DNA from: Chloroflexota bacterium
GTDB lineage: Bacteria > Chloroflexota > Dehalococcoidia > UBA6926
NCBI GenBank assembly: GCA_026713485.1
Contig: JAPOOK010000003.1
Coordinates: 1 to 64,000, forward strand
DNA length: 64,000 nt
Direction of reading: 5' to 3'
Below, piece by piece: positions 9,155 to 19,038 of the stretch. The position numbers and the translations under genes were made by a program. The notes under the pieces are model-generated. The model did not search any database and was not told the origin of the DNA. It worked only from the letters and a program-made list of their open reading frames with translations. Positions within the stretch are counted from its first letter, which is position 1, and each line of letters opens with the position of its first letter.

Positions 9155-10288
9155 TTGATACAGGTAGCCTCAATCGACCTGGACGACTTATCTGCTGAGA
9201 GCAGAGGCGATCCCTCCGGGATGGGCGGACACATAGCGGCATTCCCACTGCGTGTCTTGCAGGGTTGGAACGGCGTTGCAGCTCTCGCGCTGCCAGACGA
9301 ATATCGTGCCGTTCGCCACGTCGTCGTTCAGGGCATGGGCGGCTCCGCCATCGCGGGAGACATTGCCGCCGAGGCTGTGGACTCCCTTCGTGAGCCGGGG
9401 ACGGCTGGGGCGCAGATCAGTGTCTTTAGGGACTACGGCGCCCACCCATCCGTCGGCCCTGACAGCCTCGTGGTCGTCATGAGTCACTCCGGTCGTACCG
9501 AAGAGGCGCTCTCAGGAGTGGAGGCCTCACGCCTGCGTGGGGCAAAGCTCATCGTGATGACCGGCGGCGGACAGCTTGGAGAGACCGCCCGGGACATGGG
9601 CATCCCAATCGCCATGTTGCCGGAGAATGGCGGCCCCCCACGCACCTATCTCCCGTATGCGCTCGGCGCAATGCTGAGGATCTTTGTCGACCTCGGCATC
9701 GCTCTGCCTAACACGGAGCGTGCCTTGATCGATGCCGTCACCGAGCTCGAATCGCGGCAGCCGGACTTTGACGCCAGTTGCAACCGAACCGAGAACGGCC
9801 GGGTCAATCCCGCCAAAGACTTGGCGCGTGCGCTTTCTGGCCGGATTCCCGTCATCGTCAGCGCGCGCGGCCTTGCTTCCGCCGCGCGCCGCTGGAAGAC
9901 GCAAGTGAATGAGAACGCCAAGACACCCGCATGGACTGAAGAGTTGCCGGAGATGCATCACAATGCCATCGTCGGCTTTGAACAGACTAATCTCAGTGAC
10001 AACCTCGCCATCGTCCTGCTTGGACCGCCGTCAACTGCGCCGAACAGCCTCCATGACCGCTATGCGATTTCCAGGCGAATCCTCAGAGACCTCGGCGTGC
10101 CCGTCCACTGGCCTGCCCTGAGCGGCGAGACTCCACTCGCGCGTCTCCTGGAGGCGGTATTGCTGGGCGACTACGTTAGCTACTACATGGCGCTGGTGAA
10201 TGGAATCGACCCCACACCCACAGTGCCGCTGGACAGCATCAAGGCGCAGATTCGCCGCTCGACCCAAAACGAAAACCATGGAGAATAA
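9155..10288 (+). CDS. bifunctional phosphoglucose/phosphomannose isomerase
   Basis: VVQGMGGSAIAGDI, VVVMSHSGRTEEALSG, TQVNENAKTPAWTEELPEMHHNAIVGFE. Confidence 0.92.
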   Translation: MIQVASIDLDDLSAESRGDPSGMGGHIAAFPLRVLQGWNGVAALALPDEYRAVRHVVVQGMGGSAIAGDIAAEAVDSLREPGTAGAQISVFRDYGAHPSVGPDSLVVVMSHSGRTEEALSGVEASRLRGAKLIVMTGGGQLGETARDMGIPIAMLPENGGPPRTYLPYALGAMLRIFVDLGIALPNTERALIDAVTELESRQPDFDASCNRTENGRVNPAKDLARALSGRIPVIVSARGLASAARRWKTQVNENAKTPAWTEELPEMHHNAIVGFEQTNLSDNLAIVLLGPPSTAPNSLHDRYAISRRILRDLGVPVHWPALSGETPLARLLEAVLLGDYVSYYMALVNGIDPTPTVPLDSIKAQIRRSTQNENHGE

Positions 10289-10300
10289 TCCTTCACTCTT

Positions 10301-10873
10301 ATGGCTACACGCATAGGCATCATCTCAGACACCCACATTCCAAGTTCAATTCCGGAGCTCTGGCCGGAGGTTGAGATTGTCTTCAAGGATGTCGATCTTA
10401 TCCTCCATGCCGGAGACCTCATTACGACCGGCGTCGTGGACTGGCTGGAGCGCATTGCCCCGACGTACGCTGCCGAGGGCAACCATGATTACGGCCTCAG
10501 CGAGGTCGATGAGCGTATCCGCCCCAAGTGGTTCATGGAAATCGAGGGTTACAAGCTGGGCCTCGTCCACATCATTGACGGCTGGGGCACCCGCACCGCC
10601 ACAGATCTGGTGAAGACATATCTCGGGACTTTGGCGGACATCGTTGTCTGCGGCGACAGCCATTTCGAGTTCATCCGCAAAGAAGACGGAATGCTTATCA
10701 TCAACGGCGGCAGCGCCACCTACCCCCACAACCGCGAGGCTCGCCTCGGCCATGTGGTACTGCTGGACGTTGAACGGGGCAAGGAACCCGAAGCCCGCAT
10801 CATTGACCTGACCGAATACTCGATCGACGGCACGGACGGCCGAAACCGCTACTCCCGCGGAAGAACCCGATAA
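10301..10873 (+). CDS. YfcE-type metallophosphoesterase
   Basis: IGIISDTHIPSS, LILHAGDLI, AEGNHDYG, VVCGDSHFEF, LIINGGSATYP. Confidence 0.9.
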   Translation: MATRIGIISDTHIPSSIPELWPEVEIVFKDVDLILHAGDLITTGVVDWLERIAPTYAAEGNHDYGLSEVDERIRPKWFMEIEGYKLGLVHIIDGWGTRTATDLVKTYLGTLADIVVCGDSHFEFIRKEDGMLIINGGSATYPHNREARLGHVVLLDVERGKEPEARIIDLTEYSIDGTDGRNRYSRGRTR

Positions 10874-10875
10874 CG

Positions 10876-10898
10876 ACGGCGCGCGCCTACGCGCGCGC
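10876..10898. terminator. GC-only hairpin, possible terminator
   Basis: GCGCGCGC-CTAC-GCGCGCGC just after the stop of the phosphoesterase gene; no T-run, so function uncertain. Confidence 0.4.
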
Positions 10899-10946
10899 AA
10901 TCATCATTGCTACGGACTAGGAGTCTAAGCAAGAAGCTCTAAAGAG

Positions 10947-10985
10947 TACCCTCTCCCCCAAGGAGAGAGTTACGGTGATGGGCGG
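10947..10985. repeat. dispersed hairpin repeat (CCCTCTCC...GGAGAG + ACGGTGATGGG type)
   Basis: ACCCTCTCCCCCAAGGAGAGAGTTACGGTGATGGGCGG; resembles elements at 24243 and 43764. Confidence 0.55.
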
Positions 10986-10990
10986 GAAAA

Positions 10991-11311
10991 CTAGTAGCGT
11001 GGGCGACCGCCGCCGCCTCCACCGCCGCCGCCTCCACCGCCGCCGCCTCCACCACCACCGCCGCCTTCGCGGCGATCGCGGGCCTCATTCACCGTCAACT
11101 GGCGGCCTTGGTGTTCGTGGCCGTTCAGCGCGCCGATGGCGACCTCTGCCTCAGAACCGTTCGGCATTTCCACGAATCCGAAACCACGTGAGCGCATAGA
11201 GTATCGGTCAATGATTACCTGCGCTGAAGAGACCTCTCCGTGCTGCTGAAAAAGTTCCTGCAAATCCGAATCTGTCGCCTGAAAACTCAGGTTTCCGACA
11301 TATATCCTCAT
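10991..11311 (-). CDS. RRM-domain RNA-binding protein with poly-Gly tail
   Basis: MRIYVGNLSFQATDSDLQELFQQHGEVSSAQVI...RSRGFGFVEM (RNP2/RNP1) followed by about 20 Gly and GRPRY. Confidence 0.92.
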   Translation of the reverse strand: MRIYVGNLSFQATDSDLQELFQQHGEVSSAQVIIDRYSMRSRGFGFVEMPNGSEAEVAIGALNGHEHQGRQLTVNEARDRREGGGGGGGGGGGGGGGGGGGGRPRY

Positions 11312-11460
11312 TCGTACCGTCTCCCCGTCTCTAGCTACTGCTATCCCAGACTCCAGCAAAGCCATTCCGTGAGGGGGCGGCCGGCAATCTGTTGTCGGAA
11401 CCCGCTAAGTATACCGTGTACGAACCCATATAGCTCTCATTTTGACTGCCGGGTTACTCA

Positions 11461-11649
11461 ATTGACAGTGAGTATCAAGAGCTAACTTCGGGAAAAGTCA
11501 CGATTGTATTGAAAGCGAGTATCACTAAAGCAATAAGCCAATTCCATTGTCTGAGTGCGGCCAAGGCCATGTCTTCGCAGAAAGAGCAAGGACTTACACA
11601 GGAGACCGACACAAACTATTGAAAGTATGTATCAACACATGGAATTGGC
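11461..11649. repeat. three 17-bp iteron-like direct repeats plus an 11-bp inverted repeat in a non-coding region
   Basis: ATTGACAGTGAGTATCA (11461), ATTGAAAGCGAGTATCA (11508), ATTGAAAGTATGTATCA (11618); GCCAATTCCAT (11537-11547) versus ATGGAATTGGC (11639-11649). Confidence 0.75.
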
Positions 11650-11672
11650 CTGAAGTGAGGGCCGTGTGTCGG

Positions 11673-12494
11673 CTAACCTGCCGTCACCTCTCGCAAGAAT
11701 TCCAGCAACGCGTCGTTGAACGCATCCGCAGTCTCCACGTTGGGAAAGTGACCTGCCCCCGGGAGAATAACGAGCTTCGACTGTGCAATGGCCCGGTGTA
11801 TACGGACCGAGCCGCCCGGCGGCGTCAGGCGATCCTGGTCACCGCAGATGACAAGCACGGGGCACGTGAGTCCCGGGAGATCCGGCGCGACCGGGTGCGC
11901 ACCGAGTTCAGGCCCTGAAATACGCACGCCCTCTGCGTACACCTCGGGAGCGTTGCGCTCCGCCGTCGCGGTGGTGAATGCCCTGATGTCTTCCAGGTTG
12001 GACTCGATGAAGGGATCGCCCCAACTGCGCTGCGGATCAAACGGAAGTGCGCCGATGCCCTGTTCCCGAACCGTCTTGAGCATCCCGTCCCATCCTGAGA
12101 GGTATTCCTGCTTGATCTCCGCGGACGTGTCCTGGATGACCAGCGACAGCGTCTGCTCCGGGTAATCGATCGCGAACTGCTGTGAAACAAGCCCGCCAAG
12201 AGAATGCCCATGGATATGCGCTGCGCCGATGCCGATCGCCTTGAGCAGCTCCGAAAGGTCCTTGGCGAGCGTCCATCGGGAATACGCGCCGTCTGTAACC
12301 GGCACGCGCTCCGACTGACCAAATCCGCGCATGTCCCACAGCATCAGGTGGAATTCTGCGGAAAGCGCCTCAATCTGATTCTCGTACCCGCGCCCGTGAC
12401 CGCCAAGCCCGTGCGTCATCACAAACGTCGGCTTTGACGAGTCCCCGAACAGCTCATAAAACAGCTCGACCCCATTTGCCTTGATGTGCGGCAT
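11673..12494 (-). CDS. alpha/beta hydrolase
   Basis: FVMTHGLGGHGRGYENQ, HIHGHSLGGLVSQQFA nucleophile elbow, GAGHFPNVE catalytic His. Confidence 0.9.
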   Translation of the reverse strand: MPHIKANGVELFYELFGDSSKPTFVMTHGLGGHGRGYENQIEALSAEFHLMLWDMRGFGQSERVPVTDGAYSRWTLAKDLSELLKAIGIGAAHIHGHSLGGLVSQQFAIDYPEQTLSLVIQDTSAEIKQEYLSGWDGMLKTVREQGIGALPFDPQRSWGDPFIESNLEDIRAFTTATAERNAPEVYAEGVRISGPELGAHPVAPDLPGLTCPVLVICGDQDRLTPPGGSVRIHRAIAQSKLVILPGAGHFPNVETADAFNDALLEFLREVTAG

Positions 12495-12541
12495 GATTCA
12501 ATCCTCCTTTTGCGCAGTGTCCTTGTTCAGAGCCCGGCGTT

Positions 12542-13633
12542 CTACCCCAAGTCCAGACGCAGATTCAGTCGCTGCGCCACATTCCTCAGATTCTCAACAG
12601 AGTCCATGTACAACGGTATGCCATTCCGCTTGCGATCCTCAATCGTCTCGGCCTCGATATCTCCCGGAACTAGCACACTCTCAACGTCCGGCAGTGGCGG
12701 CGTCTCTCGCAGGGCAGTCATGTAGTCCGACATCGACTGCTTGAAACTGTCCGCATCCGCAAACGCGTCAATCCGCATCGCGCCAAAGAAATGGGCGGAC
12801 TGATACCCACCCGCAACCCCGGATCCCGCAATCGCCAGCCCCGGCCCCATGCCGGACAGCACGCCGCAGAGGATGTCCACGATCATCGCGAGGCCGTAGC
12901 CCTTGTATGACGAATGCTCCAGGTCGCTGCCCAACGGCAGGATGCGCCGCCCGCCCGGCCCGCGTGCCGGATTCCGCACAGGCTGCAGGTCATCCGTCAG
13001 GCCCCATCCCTCGGGAGCAAGCTTGCCCTGCCGATGATACGTGTCAAACTTTCCCGCCGAAACGACTGACGTTGCGGCATCAAAGACGAACGGCGTACCG
13101 TCCGCGGTTGGCGCGGCCATAGCGATTGGATTGGATCCAAGCCGCGGTTCCGCTCCGCCTGCCGGCAGCACGATCGGCCCGGTGTTCGTCATGCTGATGC
13201 CGATCATGTCGTGCTCGAGTGCCTGCGTCGCATACACGCCGGCGGCCCCAAAGTGGCGGCTGTTCGCCACCGTCACCCATCCGGAGCCGACCGCCCGCGC
13301 CTTCTCGATGGCAAGATTCATGGCGCGGACACCCACGCTGAGCCCTAGCCCTCCGTCGGCGTCTATGGTGGCCGTTGACGGTGATTCCGCGCGCACAATC
13401 CACTCGGGACGCGCATTCACCAACTCGTTCTCAAGTGGAGTCAGATAGAAGCGGTCGAGCCGCGCCATACCATGCGAGCCGATGCCTCGCAGGTCCGCCT
13501 CGATGAGCGTGTTGGCGGCGTTGGCGGCGTCCTCATCTGAAACGCCAAGAGCAATGAATGCCGCCACGGCAAACTCCCGCAGCGTCATTTCCGGGACGCG
13601 GATTGTTTGAGCTAGGGCCTCAGTCGAACTCAT
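12542..13633 (-). CDS. Ldh family oxidoreductase (malate/L-lactate dehydrogenase type)
   Basis: GIGSHGMARLDRF, VANSRHFGAAGVYATQALEHDMIGISMTNT, PRLGSNPIAMAAP, SYKGYGLAMIVDIL. Confidence 0.9.
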   Translation of the reverse strand: MSSTEALAQTIRVPEMTLREFAVAAFIALGVSDEDAANAANTLIEADLRGIGSHGMARLDRFYLTPLENELVNARPEWIVRAESPSTATIDADGGLGLSVGVRAMNLAIEKARAVGSGWVTVANSRHFGAAGVYATQALEHDMIGISMTNTGPIVLPAGGAEPRLGSNPIAMAAPTADGTPFVFDAATSVVSAGKFDTYHRQGKLAPEGWGLTDDLQPVRNPARGPGGRRILPLGSDLEHSSYKGYGLAMIVDILCGVLSGMGPGLAIAGSGVAGGYQSAHFFGAMRIDAFADADSFKQSMSDYMTALRETPPLPDVESVLVPGDIEAETIEDRKRNGIPLYMDSVENLRNVAQRLNLRLDLG

Positions 13634-13655
13634 GGCGGCAGGCGTCATCAGTGAC

Positions 13656-13680
13656 GGGGCGCTCTCATTGAGAACGCCCC
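13656..13680. terminator. hairpin between two minus-strand genes
   Basis: GGGGCGcTCTCattGAGAaCGCCCC. Confidence 0.45.
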
Positions 13681-13696
13681 GCGCCTGTCTGTTTCC

Positions 13697-14596
13697 TTAA
13701 CCGGGGCGCGCCTCGCGCACGCGGCCCGCCATCTCCTGGTCAACTTCCTTTGGCCACGAGCGCTTGTTCGGATCCATGACCTTGATGCTGTAGGATCCGA
13801 TGCCCTCGATTTCGATGGTGCCCGTCTCGCCGTCCTGCAGCGGGCCGATTCCCTGGTGGTTGGTGCCAAGCGCAATAACGTCGCCGGGCAGCAGTGTCAT
13901 TACCTTCGTCGCCCACTCGATCAACTCAGGGATCGTGTGCTCCAGGTCGCTCGTGTTGTAGTCGTGGCGTGGCTGATCGTCCACCCAGTACTTGATATCA
14001 AGCTCGTGAGGGTTTTCGATCTCGTCCGCCGTGACGATGCACGGGCCCATCGGAGCGCACGTGTCATAGGACTTCTGGATCATCGTCGGCCCGCGGCCGA
14101 TGCCGGCGCGGGGTGAGACGTCCATGAACGCCGTGTAGCCGAAGATGGAGTCCATCGCCTCCTCTTGCGGCACATGCTTGCTCCGCTTGCCGATGACGAG
14201 CGCCAACTCCGCCTCGTGGTGGCATATGGTGAAGGGCGTGTTTGGCAGTACGACGGTGTCGCCCGGGCCGATGATTGCCTCTGGCGACTTGAGGAACATG
14301 TCGATAGGGAAGGCGTCCCGATCCTGCCCTTCCTTATAGTTGCCGAAACAGCAGATGAGCTTGCGCGGTCGCGGCAGCGGCGCGCGCAGCTGCACCGTCG
14401 ATACCGGCACCCCTCCACCGGAATCCGCGATGTCCTCAAGGTCATCGCGCACAGATGCAAAATCCTCAATGAGGTTGATCATCACGTCCTCGACGTGAGG
14501 CCCCATGTAATCATCCGCCAGCCCGCCCAGCCCGATGACGTTGCCATCGACAAGCAGGCCGGGTCGGAAATCGTTGTACATCACCAGTTTCATTCC
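13697..14596 (-). CDS. fumarylacetoacetate hydrolase family protein
   Basis: KLICCFGNYKEG, HHEAELALVIGKRSKHV, GYTAFMDVSPR, LLPGDVIALGTNHQGIGPLQDGETGTIEIEGIG; start probably MKLVMYNDF. Confidence 0.9.
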   Translation of the reverse strand, partial: GMKLVMYNDFRPGLLVDGNVIGLGGLADDYMGPHVEDVMINLIEDFASVRDDLEDIADSGGGVPVSTVQLRAPLPRPRKLICCFGNYKEGQDRDAFPIDMFLKSPEAIIGPGDTVVLPNTPFTICHHEAELALVIGKRSKHVPQEEAMDSIFGYTAFMDVSPRAGIGRGPTMIQKSYDTCAPMGPCIVTADEIENPHELDIKYWVDDQPRHDYNTSDLEHTIPELIEWATKVMTLLPGDVIALGTNHQGIGPLQDGETGTIEIEGIGSYSIKVMDPNKRSWPKEVDQEMAGRVREARPG

Positions 14597-14744
14597 CATC
14601 CCCCTGTATGCGGTCATTCCGCTGTTAGTTCCGTTGCATCATACCGTGTCCGCGTCCCGCACGCGCCATCACAACCCCGCCCACGCCCCTGGCTGTGGTG
14701 GAGTACCCTGCACGAACCCCACAACATACGAGGATTCCACGCGG

Positions 14745-14772
14745 TTATGCACTAGATAGACTGTTATGCACT
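14745..14772 (+). promoter_or_regulatory. two DnaA-box-like 9-mers (TTATGCACT x2)
   Basis: TTATGCACT at 14745-14753 and 14764-14772, 19 bp apart, about 90 bp upstream of dnaN; 8/9 match to TTATNCACA. Confidence 0.4.
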
Positions 14773-14857
14773 TGACCCAAGTCCGCTCAACGCGGGATAC
14801 TCGCACCATATACGGGGGAAGACGGCTCGTTGGCCGTATTTTGGGAGAGACAATTCA

Positions 14858-15997
14858 ATGAAATTCTCGGTTCTCCAGGAGAATCTTCAGCGCGGACTCA
14901 CGACGGTCATGCCGGCGGTGGCAACACGGACAACGATGCCCATTACCACCCACGTCATGCTCCAGGCAGATGAATCCCGTCTGCGGCTTACCGCGACCAA
15001 CCTTGAGCTCTCCATCTCCTGCTGGATCAGCGCCAGCGTGGAGACACAGGGCTCAGTGGCAATCCCCGCCCGCCTCTTCTCTGACTACGTCTCCTCACTT
15101 CAGCGTGATCGTGTTGACCTTGATCTTGATGCGGGAACACGCCAGCTGAATATCATCTCCGGTCGATTCAACACTCATATGAGCGGGCTGGATGCCGACG
15201 ATTTTCCGCCCACGCCCGTCGTCGATGACGGTATCAACGCGGAAGTGCCGCCGGATGTCCTGCGCGCGGGTATTGACCGCGTCATCATCGCAGCCGCCAC
15301 GGAGGATTCCCGCCCCGTGCTGACCGGCGTCCACACGTCCATCGAGGGCGACAGCATCACGATGGCCGCGGCGGACGGCTTCCGTCTCGCCGTTCAAACG
15401 ACCAAGCTACCGCAAGAGGTCGGCGAAAGCGTCGATCTCATCATCCCTGCCAAATCCCTGCGCGAGCTCAACCGAATGCTGTCCGAGCAGGAAATGCCTG
15501 TCCGCGTCACCGTGAATCAGGCCAAGACGCAGGTCCAGTTCCACCTGAACAACATCGTCCTCGGCTCGCAGCTCATCCAGGGCAACTTCCCCAACTATCG
15601 GCAGCTCATTCCGGAGTCGTCCAACACGAAAACATCGGTGGAAGTTGCGGACTTTCTCCGCGCCACGAAGACCGCCTCCGTCTTTGCCAAGGAGGGCAAC
15701 GGCATCGTCCGCTTGTATATGACTCCCGGCGAGAACGAGATGGCAGGCACCATGCGGCTTGAGGCGCGCTCAGACCAGATCGGCGATCACGAGGGCGTGA
15801 TTGATGCCAACATCGGTGGAGAGGAGGCGCACATCGCCTTCAATCACCGCTATTTGGAAGACGTGCTCGGCGTGCTGAACTCCACGGCGACGCTTGAAGT
15901 CTCAGGCCCCTCCAGCCCGGGCACCATCCGCCCCGCGTCCACGGACGACGGCACGGAATACATCCACGTCGTCATGCCCATGTTCGTCCAGTGGTAG
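14858..15997 (+). CDS. dnaN: DNA polymerase III subunit beta (sliding clamp)
   Basis: MKFSVLQENLQRGLTTVMPAVATRTTMPITTHVML..., RPVLTGVHTSIEGDSITMAAADGFRLA, C-terminal YIHVVMPMFVQW. Confidence 0.96.
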   Translation: MKFSVLQENLQRGLTTVMPAVATRTTMPITTHVMLQADESRLRLTATNLELSISCWISASVETQGSVAIPARLFSDYVSSLQRDRVDLDLDAGTRQLNIISGRFNTHMSGLDADDFPPTPVVDDGINAEVPPDVLRAGIDRVIIAAATEDSRPVLTGVHTSIEGDSITMAAADGFRLAVQTTKLPQEVGESVDLIIPAKSLRELNRMLSEQEMPVRVTVNQAKTQVQFHLNNIVLGSQLIQGNFPNYRQLIPESSNTKTSVEVADFLRATKTASVFAKEGNGIVRLYMTPGENEMAGTMRLEARSDQIGDHEGVIDANIGGEEAHIAFNHRYLEDVLGVLNSTATLEVSGPSSPGTIRPASTDDGTEYIHVVMPMFVQW

Positions 15998-16056
15998 AGC
16001 GGTAAAACGGGGCTCATTCCTCTTACGACAGCCCCCTGGCCGAGCCACCCCCGGGT

Positions 16057-16578
16057 CTATAGCGCGAACGGCATCCCCTGTAGGCCCTTGAGATACCGAA
16101 TCTCGCCCAGGTGATAGTACGTGTGCCCAATGATGAAAGTCTGAAGCAGGCGTGCCAGCGTCCGATCCGGCCGCTCCTCGTCCATCACGCGATCCAGGTC
16201 GTCGTCCGTCATACCTTCGAACGCCGCGGGGATTGTCGGCCCAACCTCCGTTCCGTAGGCGCGCAAAAGCTCAAGGCCGGGGCGAAAGTCGCCAACCTGG
16301 TCCGCTGTGAAACCGGTTCCTGTTCCCTCCCCGGCCGGCATGACGAACCTCTCGTGGTAGCCCTGCGCCGTCCAGATCGTCGGCTTTGGCTCCACGGGGA
16401 TCGACTCATGGACTGCGTCATCCAGCGTGCGGGTGATGTGCCAGGCGATGAAAGCGATAGTCGTTGCGCCGGGAATCGGAGCGTAGTAGATGTGCTCCTC
16501 CGTCAGCGGTTCCAGTTCACGCAGGAGGCTCGTCTGGATCTCGCGCATCTCCCGGGTCAACACTTGTACGCCGTTCAT
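16057..16578 (-). CDS. DinB-like domain protein
   Basis: TIAFIAWHITRTLDDAVH and IIGHTYYHLGEIRYLKGL: DinB-type His motifs. Confidence 0.8.
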   Translation of the reverse strand: MNGVQVLTREMREIQTSLLRELEPLTEEHIYYAPIPGATTIAFIAWHITRTLDDAVHESIPVEPKPTIWTAQGYHERFVMPAGEGTGTGFTADQVGDFRPGLELLRAYGTEVGPTIPAAFEGMTDDDLDRVMDEERPDRTLARLLQTFIIGHTYYHLGEIRYLKGLQGMPFAL

Positions 16579-16596
16579 TACCTCACCCCCGACTGA

Positions 16597-17745
16597 CTAG
16601 CGGAACGTGTTCTTGATCCAGTCCATGAGACCGCTGCCTTCGCGCTCGCCACCGCTCCCGTTCTCAGGCGCGGCCGGCAGAGTCGACGCTAGCTGCTCCA
16701 ACAGTTGTCGCTGTTCATCAGTAAGTTGATCGGGCACGTGGACGGACGCAACCACAAAGAGGTCGCCGCGTGCGCGCTGATTCTTCGGATCGACAACGCC
16801 GCGGCCCTTAATCCTGAATGACTGCCCGGACTGCACCCCCGCCGGAATATGGAAAGGCTCGTCACCCTCCAGTGTGGGGATCGTGATTTCCGCCCCGAGC
16901 GCTGCCTGTGCGATATTGACGGGCACGCGGTGGAACAAGTGCCGTCCCTCCCGCTCAAACAGGGTGCTTGGCTTCACGTCCAACTCGATATACAGATCCC
17001 CGGGCGGCCCGCCGTTTGCGCCGGCCTCACCCTCGCCGCCGAGACGAATCCGGTTGCCCGTGTCCACCCCCGGCGGCACGGTGACGCGCACAGAGAGTTC
17101 TCGCTTGATCCGCCCGGCGCCATGGCACTCAGAGCATGGGTTCGTGATGACCTTGCCCTCGCCGTGGCACCGTCCGCAGGCGCTGATGTTCACGTACTGG
17201 CCGAAGATGCTCTGTTGGCTGCGACGAATCTCTCCGGACCCGTTGCAAGCGGAGCACGCCTCAGGCTGCGTGCCGGGTTCTGCCCCCCCGCCATTGCACG
17301 TCTGGCACAGCTCATTGCGAGAAACCTTGATGTCCTTCTCAACGCCACGGACCGCGTCCTCAAACGGCAGCTGCATCCGCATGGCGAGGTCATCGCCTCG
17401 CTGCGGTCCGCCGCGCCGCCCCTGACGCCCGCGTGCCCCGCCGAAGAACGCGTCAAAGATGTCGCCAAAGCCGCCGAATCCGGAGAACGCGTCTCCGTTG
17501 GCAAACCCGTCCGCGCCGTTCAGACCCGCGTGGCCGAAACGGTCATACGCGGCCCGTTTGCGTTCATCGCGCAGGACCTCGTACGCCTCATTGATCTCCT
17601 TGAACTTCCGCTCTGCGTCCGCGGAACGATTGCGGTCCGGGTGGTGCTCAAAGGCGAGCCGCCGGAACGCCCGCTTCACATCCTCCGGGGATGCATCGCG
17701 CGCCAGCCCAAGAACGTCGTAATAGTCTTTTTTGTTCGTTGTCAT
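16597..17745 (-). CDS. dnaJ: chaperone DnaJ
   Basis: [34 protein letters not shown], four CxxCxGxG zinc motifs. Confidence 0.97.
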   Translation of the reverse strand: MTTNKKDYYDVLGLARDASPEDVKRAFRRLAFEHHPDRNRSADAERKFKEINEAYEVLRDERKRAAYDRFGHAGLNGADGFANGDAFSGFGGFGDIFDAFFGGARGRQGRRGGPQRGDDLAMRMQLPFEDAVRGVEKDIKVSRNELCQTCNGGGAEPGTQPEACSACNGSGEIRRSQQSIFGQYVNISACGRCHGEGKVITNPCSECHGAGRIKRELSVRVTVPPGVDTGNRIRLGGEGEAGANGGPPGDLYIELDVKPSTLFEREGRHLFHRVPVNIAQAALGAEITIPTLEGDEPFHIPAGVQSGQSFRIKGRGVVDPKNQRARGDLFVVASVHVPDQLTDEQRQLLEQLASTLPAAPENGSGGEREGSGLMDWIKNTFR

Positions 17746-17872
17746 GGCAGTAAAGCAGGAGTTGATCCGTGACGCCGCAGCACCCTCACCACATACGCCG
17801 CAACGCCGGCTGGGTCAGTTCCTCCAGTGTATACCACGCACGAATCTGTGGATTGGTCTGGCAGGTTGGCGC

Positions 17873-18601
17873 CTAGTCCTCGCCCTCCGGCACCAACTCG
17901 TGCTTCTTGTGAAAGATGCCGTACCCGATGATGATCAGCCACACGCCGCCCAGGGAGAGCAGTAAGTTGCTGATGGAGAGCAGCACCCCAAAATCAACGT
18001 CGTGCAGGTGCTGGATCAGCACCAGGTTAATGACTTCCGCCACGCCCTTGAGTGCCAGCCCATACCCCGCAAGGACGAACAGATTGAATTCCTGGAATCT
18101 CACTGCCACCCCGAGTCCGACGAGAATGCTGGCCACCGAGCCCAGCGCAAGGAATCCGAAGTGGACGCCAACCGTTGCCGCAAGAAGAGTCAGGCCCACG
18201 TCATCGCGCGTCGCCTGATCCATCCCCGGATACACGCCGTGCGTGATGACGTGTATTGCCATGTGCCGCATTCCCATCTCAATGATGTAGATGCCCCAGG
18301 CGAAGATGGTTATGCCAACCCCAACCCGCAGCGCCATATCGGCAAGACCGGGCTTGCGCGGCAGACGCAGCAAGGACCACAACCCGAACGCCATCAGGAT
18401 GATCCCAAGCATGGTGATGATGCCGGTCACATGTGTCAGGCTGTCGCTCTCCTTCCACACGTTCAGCAGGGCAAGGAAATCCGATTGCTGGACACTGTCG
18501 ATCAAGACTCCGCCGGGGGAAAACAACGTAGCTATAAACACCAGGATCATACCGACCATAAGTGCCAGGCCCGCAAATTGACTCGTTGACAGGGAATTCA
18601 T
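17873..18601 (-). CDS. multipass membrane protein, unknown function
   Basis: 242-aa ORF with several hydrophobic segments; start likely MNSLSTSQF. Confidence 0.65.
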   Translation of the reverse strand: MNSLSTSQFAGLALMVGMILVFIATLFSPGGVLIDSVQQSDFLALLNVWKESDSLTHVTGIITMLGIILMAFGLWSLLRLPRKPGLADMALRVGVGITIFAWGIYIIEMGMRHMAIHVITHGVYPGMDQATRDDVGLTLLAATVGVHFGFLALGSVASILVGLGVAVRFQEFNLFVLAGYGLALKGVAEVINLVLIQHLHDVDFGVLLSISNLLLSLGGVWLIIIGYGIFHKKHELVPEGED

Positions 18602-18763
18602 ATGGCCTCCTAACAACGTTGCTGCACGGATCGGCTCACTGAGACAACAGTATCATCTGGGCTAAAGGAGTAAGTAGGTAGTTGACAGAAGATGTGGCTG
18701 ATAGTGATACCGACCTCGCGAAGAGGGCTTAGATGCTGAAAAGGATTAGTTGCCCCGAAATGC

Positions 18764-19006
18764 TCAGAGGCTATTTCGCCACTCGTCGAACGCCGCAACG
18801 TCCTCCGGCGACGCGTGCCGGATCAATGACATCAAACGATTCATAGCGGTAACCAACTCCTGCGCGTACGTGTCGCCGGAGTCCCCGTTCTTCAGCGGCG
18901 GCCTTTCAAGCCCGGATCGCAGCGAGTTCACCCGCTCCTGCGCCGCCTTTAGTGCCCGCAGCTGCGGCGAGTCTCCGCCCCCGGCCTCATGCTCCGGCGT
19001 GCTCAT
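18764..19006 (-). CDS. small hypothetical protein (80 aa)
   Basis: Intact ORF upstream of 18.6 kb and in line with the minus-strand cluster; no family recognised. Confidence 0.45.
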   Translation of the reverse strand: MSTPEHEAGGGDSPQLRALKAAQERVNSLRSGLERPPLKNGDSGDTYAQELVTAMNRLMSLIRHASPEDVAAFDEWRNSL

Positions 19007-19038
19007 GGCGTCGTTGATACCCGCTGGTCCTGCCGCGC

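Noticed and set aside
14745-14772. Calling a full oriC here
   Set aside because: Only two box-like sequences, no AT-rich unwinding element identified and no dnaA in the window
16849-17772. 307-aa plus-strand ORF opposite dnaJ
   Set aside because: Shadow frame of dnaJ; the real gene is unambiguous on the minus strand
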